Position numbers and translations under genes: made by a program. The notes below the pieces were generated by a model, which worked only from the letters and a program-made list of their open reading frames with translations, ran no database searches and was not told the origin of the DNA. From the NCBI GenBank assembly GCA_002452215.1, contig DKCO01000021.1, positions 1-8,038 of the forward strand: a stretch of DNA of 8,038 nucleotides, read 5' to 3'. Within the stretch, counting starts at the first letter, position 1; each line of letters begins with the position of its first letter. This stretch comes from Spirochaetales bacterium UBA6872. Lineage in GTDB: Bacteria > Spirochaetota > Spirochaetia > Sphaerochaetales > Sphaerochaetaceae. This document shows, in pieces, positions 1-7,142 of the stretch.

Positions 1-218
1 GCGACTGAATAGTTACAAAAAGTAGATAAATTGCATTTATGTGATATTCATTATTGATAGAATACAGAGAAATTGGGATTAATCTGTAACTCTCAATTTT
101 TAGTGTTTCTATAAAAAGTCAAAATCAAAGAGGTTTCCAGTAAAGAGTATCTTTCCTTGTAAAATCCGTTTTGTCGAATTTGCAAAATAATCCTTTGAAT
201 TTTTTGGTAATTTCTGTT

Positions 219-290
219 AGATTCGGTCTCAGATATGTAGCATTTTCTGCGTGAAAGCTACATTTTATTGAATCTGAAAATGCTGAATCT
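219..290 (+). promoter_or_regulatory. Leader with mutually exclusive hairpins
   Basis: Directly visible: ATGTAGC at 235-241 is perfectly complementary to GCTACAT at 257-263. Inside that stem, TTTC at 244-247 can pair with GAAA at 253-256. Outside it, AGATTC at 219-224 can pair with GAATCT at 270-275. Alternatively AGCATTTTC at 239-247 pairs perfectly over nine bases with GAAAATGCT at 276-284, extended by AGAT at 231-234 with ATCT at 287-290. The two folds share the same left arm and cannot coexist. The first fold is followed by TTTATT, which is only a weak terminator-like tract. Such alternative pairing is typical of attenuators and riboswitches, but I recognise no known riboswitch class. It could also be a decayed palindromic repeat. 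A regulatory role for the downstream efflux gene is inference. Confidence 0.35.
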
Positions 291-354
291 TCATTGCTAA
301 ATCGTGTTGCAGAAATGTGTAAGTCCGGATTTGTCTGGAGTACACATTTTTTTT

Positions 355-364
355 GAAGGAGAGG
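355..364 (+). promoter_or_regulatory. Ribosome binding site setting the MATE start
   Basis: GAAGGAGAGG contains AAGGAG at 356-361, nine bases before the ATG at 371. It overlaps the alternative in-frame TTG at 353, so that upstream start is excluded. Confidence 0.85.
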
Positions 365-370
365 TATCTT

Positions 371-1768
371 ATGGATAATCAAAATCAATTTTTGGAGAAG
401 GAAACCATTGGAAAGCTAATGCGGAAATATGCTGTACCTTGCATTCTTTCGCTTCTGGTTGGAGCTTTATATAACATTGTAGATCAAATCTTTATTGCAA
501 ATGCAAGCTATCTTGGTTCTTATGGCAATGCAGCAAACACAGTTGTTTTTCCTTTGACTGTAATTGCTTTGGCAATAGCCGTTATGATTGGTGATGGATG
601 CTGTGCTTATGTGAGCATGTCATTAGGAAGAAACGAAATAGCAAATGCTAGGAAAAATGTAGGTAATGCAGTATCGCTTGCTTTGGTTGGTAGTATTGTT
701 CTGACAATTCTTTATCTAGTTTTTGATGATAGCATAATTGTCGCATTTGGTGGGAAAGTAAACTTAGAGACATTTAGCTATGCGAAGGAATACTTCTTTT
801 ACATCGCATTGGGTCTTCCTTTTTACATGTTTGGACAAGCTATGAATCCAATAATCCGAGCTGATGGAAACCCAAAATTCGCTATGTTTTCTATTCTTCT
901 CGGGGCCATTGTCAATATCATCCTTGATCCGATTTTTATTTTTATTTTCAAGTGGGGAATGATGGGCGCGGCCGTTGCAACAGTACTAGGTCAAATTTCA
1001 ACAGCTTTTCTTTCTTTGTGGTATTTGTTGAACATGAGGCAAGTGAAACCGAAAGCACCTGATTATCGTTTAAGTAAAAGTATGTGCAAACAAATTATCA
1101 ACCTTGGCCTTACTAGTTTCTTTTCACAGATAAGCTTGGTTGCTGCAATGGTTGCTATAAACAACATGCTATATAAATATGGGGCTATTGATCCTATATT
1201 TGCTCAAGAGGAATATGCGCAAATTCCAATGGCTGTAGTTGGGATTGTTATGAAGTTCTTCCAAATTGTAATTTCTATTGTTGTTGGGATGGCAGCCGGA
1301 TGCATTCCTGTTGTTGGGTATAATATGGGTGCCCAGAGAAAAGAAAGGGTGAGAGAGATATTCATAAGGATAATACTGACAGAAGCAACAATCGGAGCAA
1401 TAGCTTTTCTTATAGTTGAGGTATGCCCTCAAAAGCTTATTGCCATTTTCGGATCGGCCAATGAAAGTATTTATTATACAAATTTCGCAATCAAAGCATT
1501 TCGAGTCTATCTATGCGCTATTGTTTTGGTATGTGTTAATAAATCTTGTTTTATTTTTTTGCAAGCAATTGGCAAGGTATTGCCTTCAATATTGCTCTCA
1601 ATGATCCGTGAAATTGTATTCGGTGTAGGGTTTGCTTTAGTGTTGCCATTGTTCTTCGGCTTGGATGGAGTTCTCTATTCTATGCCCATATCAGATGTAC
1701 TAACTTTCATTTTTTCCTTGATTATAATAATCAAAACATGCCAGGAACTTAGATGTGTTAGGAGTTGA
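371..1768 (+). CDS. MATE family multidrug efflux antiporter (MepA-like)
   Basis: This encodes a 465-residue inner-membrane transporter of the multidrug and toxic compound extrusion family. Members export cationic drugs, dyes or metabolites in exchange for Na+ or H+, using twelve membrane helices in two six-helix bundles. The length is typical. Visible family hallmarks are VDQIFIA at residues 37-43 in the first helix region, MIGDG at 72-76, an RADGNP stretch at 163-168 after the fourth helix, and LDPIFIF at 185-191 in the fifth, followed by a GAA-AT-GQ helix. Hydrophobic segments continue through to about residue 460, with a short polar C-terminus. This set resembles the MepA-type branch common in Clostridia and spirochaetes. 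The substrate cannot be read from sequence. The ATG at 371 is chosen because the ribosome binding site at 355-364 covers the earlier in-frame TTG. The gene stands alone between two non-coding gaps, so it is probably its own transcription unit, possibly controlled by the structured leader before it. Confidence 0.93.
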   Translation: MDNQNQFLEKETIGKLMRKYAVPCILSLLVGALYNIVDQIFIANASYLGSYGNAANTVVFPLTVIALAIAVMIGDGCCAYVSMSLGRNEIANARKNVGNAVSLALVGSIVLTILYLVFDDSIIVAFGGKVNLETFSYAKEYFFYIALGLPFYMFGQAMNPIIRADGNPKFAMFSILLGAIVNIILDPIFIFIFKWGMMGAAVATVLGQISTAFLSLWYLLNMRQVKPKAPDYRLSKSMCKQIINLGLTSFFSQISLVAAMVAINNMLYKYGAIDPIFAQEEYAQIPMAVVGIVMKFFQIVISIVVGMAAGCIPVVGYNMGAQRKERVREIFIRIILTEATIGAIAFLIVEVCPQKLIAIFGSANESIYYTNFAIKAFRVYLCAIVLVCVNKSCFIFLQAIGKVLPSILLSMIREIVFGVGFALVLPLFFGLDGVLYSMPISDVLTFIFSLIIIIKTCQELRCVRS

Positions 1769-1804
1769 AAACGAATGTAAGAGAAGATTTTTAAAGAGGG
1801 TGTG

Positions 1805-1870
1805 TTTGGATGCATTAGTGAATGACGCTCTCCATCCTCTTTCTTTGAAAAAGAGCAAGATGCATTCAAA
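1805..1870. repeat. Imperfect inverted repeat after the MATE gene
   Basis: TTTGGATGCATT at 1805-1816 matches the reverse complement of GATGCATTCAAA at 1859-1870 at 10 of 12 positions. Inside it, CTCTTT at 1837-1842 pairs with AAAGAG at 1850-1855, and GCTCT at 1827-1831 can alternatively pair with AGAGC at 1852-1856. It lies 37 bases after the MATE stop. It may terminate transcription or protect the 3' end, but there is no clean U-tract after the stem. It is therefore reported as a repeat rather than a firm rho-independent terminator. Confidence 0.4.
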
Positions 1871-1885
1871 TTATCTGTACCTCTA

Positions 1886-1911
1886 TTGTTGAATCTTGTT
1901 AAAATCTTAAC
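1886..1911. promoter_or_regulatory. Possible operator or promoter element before the deacetylase gene
   Basis: A small palindrome, GTTAA-AATC-TTAAC at 1898-1911, lies 27 bases before the deacetylase ATG. It overlaps two near-direct repeats, TTGTTGAATC at 1886-1895 and TTGTTAAAATC at 1896-1906. TTGAAT at 1889-1894 could be a -35 box, but the -10 candidates around 1913-1921 are poor. The position fits a promoter or regulator site; the evidence is only symmetry and location. Confidence 0.22.
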
Positions 1912-1925
1912 GTGATATGAAATAA

Positions 1926-1933
1926 AAGGAGGG
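1926..1933 (+). promoter_or_regulatory. Ribosome binding site of the deacetylase gene
   Basis: AAGGAGGG lies four bases before the ATG at 1938. An in-frame TTG at 1935 would leave almost no spacing, so the ATG is preferred. Confidence 0.85.
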
Positions 1934-1937
1934 TTTG

Positions 1938-2744
1938 ATGGATTTGCGGCGCATTCATACTTTATTTCCTAATGGAAGGAACAAAGTGCTTACATTCAGC
2001 TATGATGATGGAAGGGAAGAAGATAGAAGACTTGTATCGATTTTCAAAGAGCATGGGTTGAAGGCTACATTCAATCTTAACTCCGGTGAGGCTAAGACAG
2101 ATGTGCATAGGATTCCTATGGATGAGTGGAATGATTTGTATTCTGGGTTTGAACTTGCTTCCCATACAGTATATCATCCTCCTATCGATCGTTCTCCTTT
2201 GCCCCTTGTTGCACAGGAGATTCTAGAGGATAGGAAGGCAATCGAAGCTGTCGTAGGATATCCAGTGCGTGGTTTTGCCTATCCATTTGGAAGCTATACG
2301 CCTGAGATTCTCTCTCTTCTTCCGTCTCTTGGCATACGCTATGGGCGAGTCGTAGGTGATTCTGATAACTTCTCTATGCCAGAGGATTTCTACAAGTGGA
2401 AGGCAACTTGTCATCATAATCATCGACTTTATGAGAATGCTGAGGCCTTTTTGGCAATCAATAATGACTTCAGGCTGAATTTGATGTACGTATGGGGTCA
2501 TAGTTATGAATTCACTACATATGACAATTGGGATCTCATTGAACGTTTTGCATCTTTAGTCTCTCGACGTGATGATATTTGGTATGCGACAAATATAGAG
2601 ATAGTCGATTATATGGATGCATCAAAACGTCTTGTATTCTCCGCTGACAACTCAATTGTTTCTAATCCATCAGCGCTGGATATTTGGCTCTCTGTTGATG
2701 GTGCGACTGTTGTTGTTCCTGGAGGAAAAACAATCAGCATATAG
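1938..2744 (+). CDS. Polysaccharide deacetylase (NodB homology) family protein
   Basis: This encodes a 268-residue protein with the NodB-homology fold of carbohydrate esterase family 4, metal-dependent enzymes that remove acetyl groups from amino sugars. The family motifs are present in order. SYDDG at residues 21-25 carries the presumed catalytic base D23 and metal ligand D24. HTVYH at 76-80 supplies the two metal-binding histidines. R111 with YPFG at 115-118 forms motif 3. WGHSYEF at 186-192 holds the presumed catalytic-acid histidine H188. There is no signal peptide or membrane anchor, so it probably acts in the cytoplasm, which argues against a direct role in trimming the mature cell wall. 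After the core, about 60 residues form a small beta-rich tail ending in a glycine-containing VPGGKTISI, seen as an accessory segment in some cytoplasmic members. The substrate is unknown. It lies 63 bases before sbcD with no terminator seen between, so co-transcription is possible. Confidence 0.87.
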   Translation: MDLRRIHTLFPNGRNKVLTFSYDDGREEDRRLVSIFKEHGLKATFNLNSGEAKTDVHRIPMDEWNDLYSGFELASHTVYHPPIDRSPLPLVAQEILEDRKAIEAVVGYPVRGFAYPFGSYTPEILSLLPSLGIRYGRVVGDSDNFSMPEDFYKWKATCHHNHRLYENAEAFLAINNDFRLNLMYVWGHSYEFTTYDNWDLIERFASLVSRRDDIWYATNIEIVDYMDASKRLVFSADNSIVSNPSALDIWLSVDGATVVVPGGKTISI

Positions 2745-2796
2745 AATTTTGGGAATTTATCTAATCATTCTTTGTTATGAACGAACGCTAGCAATC

Positions 2797-2803
2797 GGGG
2801 GGA
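2797..2803 (+). promoter_or_regulatory. Ribosome binding site of sbcD
   Basis: GGGGGGA lies four bases before the ATG at 2808, which begins the conserved nuclease N-terminus. No earlier in-frame start is needed. Confidence 0.8.
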
Positions 2804-2807
2804 TAAG

Positions 2808-3917
2808 ATGCTCACTTTTATTCATATTTCGGACCTTCATATTGGGAAAAAGCTTTATTGCTATGATTTGCTTGATGACCAAAAATATGTTCTGGATAAG
2901 ATTTTATCTTATATAGATGAATACAAGCCGGATGCAGTTTTTATCTCTGGCGATATATATGACAGGACGAATCCATCAGAGGAGGCAATTGCACTTCTTA
3001 GCGAATTTCTAGAGAGGCTTCAAGCTAGTAATAGCGAGGTTTTTGTTATAGCTGGAAACCATGATCCTGGAGAGAAATTATCATTTTTAAGTAGTGTTGT
3101 TGACAAATCTGGACTTCATATAATGGGGAAATTCAAAGGCAAATTGAAAAAACGCTCAATCGCTGGAGCTGATATCTATATGCTTCCATATATACGGACA
3201 GTCGATGCCAAACATTATTTCCCAGATAGCTCGATCGAGTCACTGAAGGATGCTATGAATATCATTTTTGACTCCTCACCAATCGATAAAAGCAAAATCA
3301 ATATACTTCTTGCGCATCAGGCGGTTATTGGAGCTATCACATCAGGGAGCGAAGACATCACAATAGGAGGAGAGTCTCCAATCCCTTCATCGATATTCTC
3401 AGACTTCGATTACGTTGCTTTGGGACATATCCACAGAGCACAAGCTGTCGGAAAATCAAATATAAGATACTCTGGCTCTATTTTGAAATACTCGGCATCA
3501 GAACGTGAGCCTAAGGTTGCTGTTTATGGAAGAATCTCTGATGAAGGAGCGGTGGATATCGAGGAGCTTAAGCTTGAGCCATTGCATGATGTTGTTATAA
3601 AAAAAGGAACGTTTAATGAAATTATGTCTGGAAAAAACACAGATGATTATGTCTATGTGGTTCTTACAGATGAGACAGATATCCCGGATGCTGTTTCCGC
3701 TCTGATGGATAAATTTCCTCGTTTTCTTGCAATGGAATATCAAAATACACGGACAAAAAACCTATCAAAATCGATTGTTATTGGAAACGCCGAGAGAGAA
3801 AGAAAACCTGATGAATTCTTTTCGGAGCTTTTCGAGATGATGATGAAGAAGAAGATGAGCAAAGAGCAAGAATCCATAATAGATTGTGAAATAAAAAGAA
3901 TATGGGGGAAATCATGA
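2808..3917 (+). CDS. sbcD: Exonuclease SbcD, nuclease subunit of SbcCD
   Basis: This encodes a 369-residue calcineurin-like metallophosphoesterase, the bacterial Mre11 counterpart. With SbcC it forms the ATP-dependent complex that cleaves DNA hairpins and palindromes and processes blocked double-strand ends, using two Mn2+ ions. The phosphodiesterase motifs are complete and in order: DLHIGK from D9 with H11, GDIYDR at residues 48-53, GNHD at 83-86, the AHQ histidine H170, and GHIH at 206-209. The rest forms the capping domain and the C-terminal SbcC-binding region, with a lysine- and methionine-rich helix near residues 344-352. Length is usual for low-GC bacteria. The stop codon overlaps the sbcC start in an ATGA, which indicates translational coupling and a fixed subunit ratio. 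Nothing suggests loss of function. Confidence 0.97.
   Translation: MLTFIHISDLHIGKKLYCYDLLDDQKYVLDKILSYIDEYKPDAVFISGDIYDRTNPSEEAIALLSEFLERLQASNSEVFVIAGNHDPGEKLSFLSSVVDKSGLHIMGKFKGKLKKRSIAGADIYMLPYIRTVDAKHYFPDSSIESLKDAMNIIFDSSPIDKSKINILLAHQAVIGAITSGSEDITIGGESPIPSSIFSDFDYVALGHIHRAQAVGKSNIRYSGSILKYSASEREPKVAVYGRISDEGAVDIEELKLEPLHDVVIKKGTFNEIMSGKNTDDYVYVVLTDETDIPDAVSALMDKFPRFLAMEYQNTRTKNLSKSIVIGNAERERKPDEFFSELFEMMMKKKMSKEQESIIDCEIKRIWGKS
3904..3909 (+). promoter_or_regulatory. Ribosome binding site of sbcC inside the sbcD end
   Basis: GGGGGA lies four bases before the ATG at 3914, within the last codons of sbcD. It overlaps the alternative ATG at 3902, which is therefore rejected as the start. 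Confidence 0.8.
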
Positions 3918-6900
3918 GGCCTTTGAAACTTGTTATCACAGCATTTGGACCTTTCAAGGATGAAACATCGATTGATTTCTCTCGTCTTGGCAATGAGGGG
4001 TTGTACCTCATCTCTGGTGCAACGGGATCTGGAAAGACTACTTTGTTTGATGCTCTATCTTATGCATTATTTGGCATCACTACGGCAGATGACAGTAGAG
4101 ATGCATCCTTGATGAGATGCCAGTGGGCATCTGATGATGTCCAGACTAGTGTTTATCTGGTCTTTTCCGAAAAAGGAAAGATATATGAGATAAAACGTAC
4201 CCCAATGCAAGAACGTAAAAAGAGAAGAGGAGATGGAGTTGTAATTGAGCCTGCAAAAGTTGAGTTGAAACTTCCTGATGGCACTATTATTACTAAAATC
4301 GATTTAGCAAATAAGAAAGTATGTGAGATTGTTGGTATGACATCTGGACAATTTGCCCAAATCGTCATGCTTGCACAAGGTAAATTCAGCAGATTCCTCA
4401 GCTCGACAACCGATGACAAGCGCATGCTTTTCAAGAGCATATTCAATACAGATAAATATGGGCAGTTGCAAAATGCCCTTCAATCAATGGCAAAAGAAGC
4501 AAGAGAAGAATATGAGGGGCTGTGTCTTGTCCAAAAGGCAATAATAGATAACATCGATATCCCTTCCACGTTCAAATCCTATGGGCTTCTTGATCAGGAA
4601 AGTTGCCATTTTGCAAATGGGGCTTTGGAAACAATCAGAGAAGAAGCAAAATGTGAAAGAGAGAATGCATCGAGAGAGTATGATAAATTCATAGAAGAAA
4701 GAACTCTTATTGATTCTTCGATTGCAAAATACAAAGAGAAGCAAAAATTATATGGAGAGCTTAGAGAAGAGAAAGAAGCTTATTTAAAAGCAGTTGATGA
4801 AGAAAAGAGAGCAAAAGAAGAATATGACAGGATCCCTGTTTACCAAAGAAGCAAGGACGCATTGATAATCAAGATACAAGCAATCGAGAATGCTTTTGAG
4901 AAATACAAGGAACGTGATGAGCTTTTAGAGTCGATAGAGACAAAAGAGAAAGAGAGAAGCGAAAAAGCAAAAGAAGTAGAATCTCTTAATCGCACAATAA
5001 AGCAAAACACTATTGAGCTCGAAAATATACACGTCAAGTTGAATGAATTGAAAAATGTACAAAATGAGCTCGATATGGAGAGTAAGCTTAATTTCGCTAT
5101 TAAGGAGCGTTTGTCAAAATTCGAACAACTTTCAAAGCTTATTGAAGATCTTTCACATAGACATGAGAAACTCGAAAGAGAGTCAAAACGTCTTATCGAG
5201 ATATCTTCAACAATCAACATGAAGGAAGAGAAAAAGAAGTTATTAGAACTGGAAAAGCAGTCCATTGAAAGAAAGCTTGAACCTTTTGATGATGTACAAA
5301 AGCAAATGGACGATGCCAAATCTGTTTACAGAGTGGTTGCTTCCCTTGATGCTTTGATCTCTTCTGAGAAGGAAAATAGCAAAGAGCTTTCTTTCCGCAA
5401 AGAGAAAATGAGCCAGTGCGCTAAGATGTTATGCGAAAAAAAAGAGATGCATAAACGGATGATTGAATCATATTATCTCTCTGGAGCTACTTCGCTGGCC
5501 AGAAATCTTGAAGAAGGAAAACCGTGTCCAGTTTGTGGCTCATTGCATCATCCAAAACTTGCACATATGGAAGATGGACTGAATTGTTCAAAGGAAGACT
5601 TGGAGGAGGCTAAGAGAGATGAAGAAAAAGCTGATAGCGACTTAAAAAAAATCGAAAGCGAAATTTCAGCAATACAAGCATCTATTGGCATGATCTCCAA
5701 TGAAATAGAAAAAAAGAGAGGAGAACTTCCTGATGCACTTAGAGACAAACAAATCGATCAATTGCTTGTTGATGCATCAGAGATGGTCAAAGAGGCTGAG
5801 AGTAGTGTGAATGCAAAAAAGCAACTCGAGGAGTCGCAACAAAAACTTGATAAACAACTTTTAGATCTTCAGAATGGAATAGTACAACTCGATTCAGATA
5901 AGAAAGCAACTGAGAGAACAATTGCGATATACAAAGAAGATTGCAAAAGATATGAAGAGGATCAAAAGAATATGGCCAATTCTCTTTCTGTTGATCTAAG
6001 ACACTTTTCTAATTCATATATAGAGATCAAAGAGGATAAAAGACTATCAGATGATCGAATAAACTCATTGGAGAAAGAAAAAGAAGAAAAAGCAAAGCTG
6101 GAGAAAGAAGAGGAAAATCTATCTGATTGCACACAAAAGCTAAAAGAAAGGAAAAACAATGCTGATATTTCATTGCACTTGCTTGAGGAAGGAATTTCCA
6201 GAAAAAATGATGAGATAGATAGAATCAATGATGGACTTGAGTTTGAAAGCCTTGAAAAAGCAAAAGAGAAGCAATTCGCTCTTCTGGGCGAAAAGAAGGA
6301 CTTGGAAAAAAAGATCAAAGTAGCAAATGAAAGCCTCAATGACGCAAAGGTTCAAAAGAATTCATTGGAAGCAGCTGTTAGTCAAATTCAAGAAAAAATA
6401 GATACGATTGAAGAATATGATATAAGTGAACTTGAAAGAATATCTGATGAACTTGAAAAACAAAAAGATGAACTCGAGAATAAGAAGAATAAAAGCAATG
6501 CAATACTTGCCAATATTGAAACAGCAATTGTGAAATACAATGAAAAAGAAAAAGCCAAGAATGATTCAAAAGAAAAATTGATGTTATTGCAAGAACTTTC
6601 AGATGTTGCTAATGGAACATTAAGTGGCGAGAACAAATTATCTCTTGAGACATTTGTCCAAACTCAATATCTAGACAGGATTCTTTGTCGAGCAAATGAG
6701 AAGCTTCTTTCAATGTCCGATTATCAATATGAACTAGAGCGCAGTAGCAAAGCTCGCAACAAGAGCCAAAAGATGGGTCTTGATATTGATGTCATTGATC
6801 ATTTTACTTGCAAGGAAAGGCCAGCATCTACACTCTCTGGAGGAGAGACATTCAAGGCATCGCTTGCTCTTGCTTTAGGGCTATCTGAAGAAATCCAAGC

Positions 6901-7126
6901 CAACGCTGGTGCTATAAAGATAGAGACAATGTTTGTTGATGAAGGATTTGGGACTCTGGATGATGATTCGCTTAGATCTGCACTCCAGGCTCTTTCTTCT
7001 CTTGCAAGCAAAGGACGGCTTGTAGGCGTAATTTCCCATGTGCCAGAACTGAAAGAGAAAATAGAGAAGCAAATAATAGTCGATAAAAGCAGAGCAAATG
7101 GAAGTTTCGTTAAATTGAAGGTCTAA
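3914..7126 (+). CDS. sbcC: Exonuclease SbcC, Rad50-like ATPase subunit of SbcCD
   Basis: This encodes a 1070-residue SMC-like ATPase that partners SbcD and clamps DNA to control its nuclease. The N-terminal half-domain opens with MRPLKLVITAFGPF, the typical SbcC start. Walker A GATGSGKT is at residues 35-42, and a Q-loop with Q155 lies in a LAQGKF context where many homologues have LPQGEF. Two very long charged coiled-coil arms follow, about 170-525 and 555-890, rich in Lys and Glu. Between them the zinc-hook CPVC has C538 and C541, used to dimerise complexes through a shared zinc. The C-terminal half carries the ABC signature LSGGE at 974-978, then Walker B with D1009 and E1010 and a D-loop ending GTLD by 1016. 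All ATPase elements are intact, so it should be functional. The ATG at 3914 is chosen from its ribosome binding site and the ATGA overlap with sbcD. No terminator follows; a foreign-looking fragment begins within 17 bases of the stop. Confidence 0.97.
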   Translation: MRPLKLVITAFGPFKDETSIDFSRLGNEGLYLISGATGSGKTTLFDALSYALFGITTADDSRDASLMRCQWASDDVQTSVYLVFSEKGKIYEIKRTPMQERKKRRGDGVVIEPAKVELKLPDGTIITKIDLANKKVCEIVGMTSGQFAQIVMLAQGKFSRFLSSTTDDKRMLFKSIFNTDKYGQLQNALQSMAKEAREEYEGLCLVQKAIIDNIDIPSTFKSYGLLDQESCHFANGALETIREEAKCERENASREYDKFIEERTLIDSSIAKYKEKQKLYGELREEKEAYLKAVDEEKRAKEEYDRIPVYQRSKDALIIKIQAIENAFEKYKERDELLESIETKEKERSEKAKEVESLNRTIKQNTIELENIHVKLNELKNVQNELDMESKLNFAIKERLSKFEQLSKLIEDLSHRHEKLERESKRLIEISSTINMKEEKKKLLELEKQSIERKLEPFDDVQKQMDDAKSVYRVVASLDALISSEKENSKELSFRKEKMSQCAKMLCEKKEMHKRMIESYYLSGATSLARNLEEGKPCPVCGSLHHPKLAHMEDGLNCSKEDLEEAKRDEEKADSDLKKIESEISAIQASIGMISNEIEKKRGELPDALRDKQIDQLLVDASEMVKEAESSVNAKKQLEESQQKLDKQLLDLQNGIVQLDSDKKATERTIAIYKEDCKRYEEDQKNMANSLSVDLRHFSNSYIEIKEDKRLSDDRINSLEKEKEEKAKLEKEEENLSDCTQKLKERKNNADISLHLLEEGISRKNDEIDRINDGLEFESLEKAKEKQFALLGEKKDLEKKIKVANESLNDAKVQKNSLEAAVSQIQEKIDTIEEYDISELERISDELEKQKDELENKKNKSNAILANIETAIVKYNEKEKAKNDSKEKLMLLQELSDVANGTLSGENKLSLETFVQTQYLDRILCRANEKLLSMSDYQYELERSSKARNKSQKMGLDIDVIDHFTCKERPASTLSGGETFKASLALALGLSEEIQANAGAIKIETMFVDEGFGTLDDDSLRSALQALSSLASKGRLVGVISHVPELKEKIEKQIIVDKSRANGSFVKLKV

Positions 7127-7142
7127 CAATTAAGTTTCTTGA

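Larger units (their letters stand above)
1..370. other. Non-coding region upstream of the MATE gene
   Basis: No convincing gene was seen in this AT-rich stretch. The first twelve bases (a GCG ACT GAA TAG frame) could be the tail of an upstream + strand gene, but four codons prove nothing. An open minus-strand frame at 125-388 has no ribosome binding site, starts at a TTG inside the MATE gene, and matches nothing I know. The region contains a set of overlapping inverted repeats at 219-290, listed separately. A TTGATA at 54-59 resembles a -35 box, but no good -10 follows at the right spacing, so I name no promoter. A strong ribosome binding site closes the region at 355-364. Confidence 0.6.

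Noticed and set aside
353..370. Upstream TTG start for the MATE protein
   Set aside because: It lies within the ribosome binding site that serves the ATG at 371, and would add six residues not expected in the family.
125..388. Minus-strand open frame of 87 codons opposite the MATE leader
   Set aside because: It starts at a TTG inside the MATE gene, has no ribosome binding site, shows no recognisable motif and lies across the palindromic leader. Probably chance.
1837..1856. Rho-independent terminator for the MATE gene
   Set aside because: The CTCTTT/AAAGAG stem is AT-rich and not followed by a T-tract, so it is kept only as part of an inverted repeat.
2617..2916. + strand open frame of 99 codons bridging the deacetylase and sbcD
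   Set aside because: It overlaps both well-supported genes in another frame, has no binding site and is a hydrophobic chance translation.
3902..3913. Upstream ATG start for SbcC
   Set aside because: Its codons form the GGGGGA ribosome binding site of the ATG at 3914, whose product begins with the typical SbcC N-terminus.
4840..6636. Several Ser/Phe-rich minus-strand open frames opposite sbcC
   Set aside because: They are the reverse of Lys/Glu-rich coiled-coil codons (GAA/AAA/GAG read as TTC/TTT/CTC) and lack start signals.
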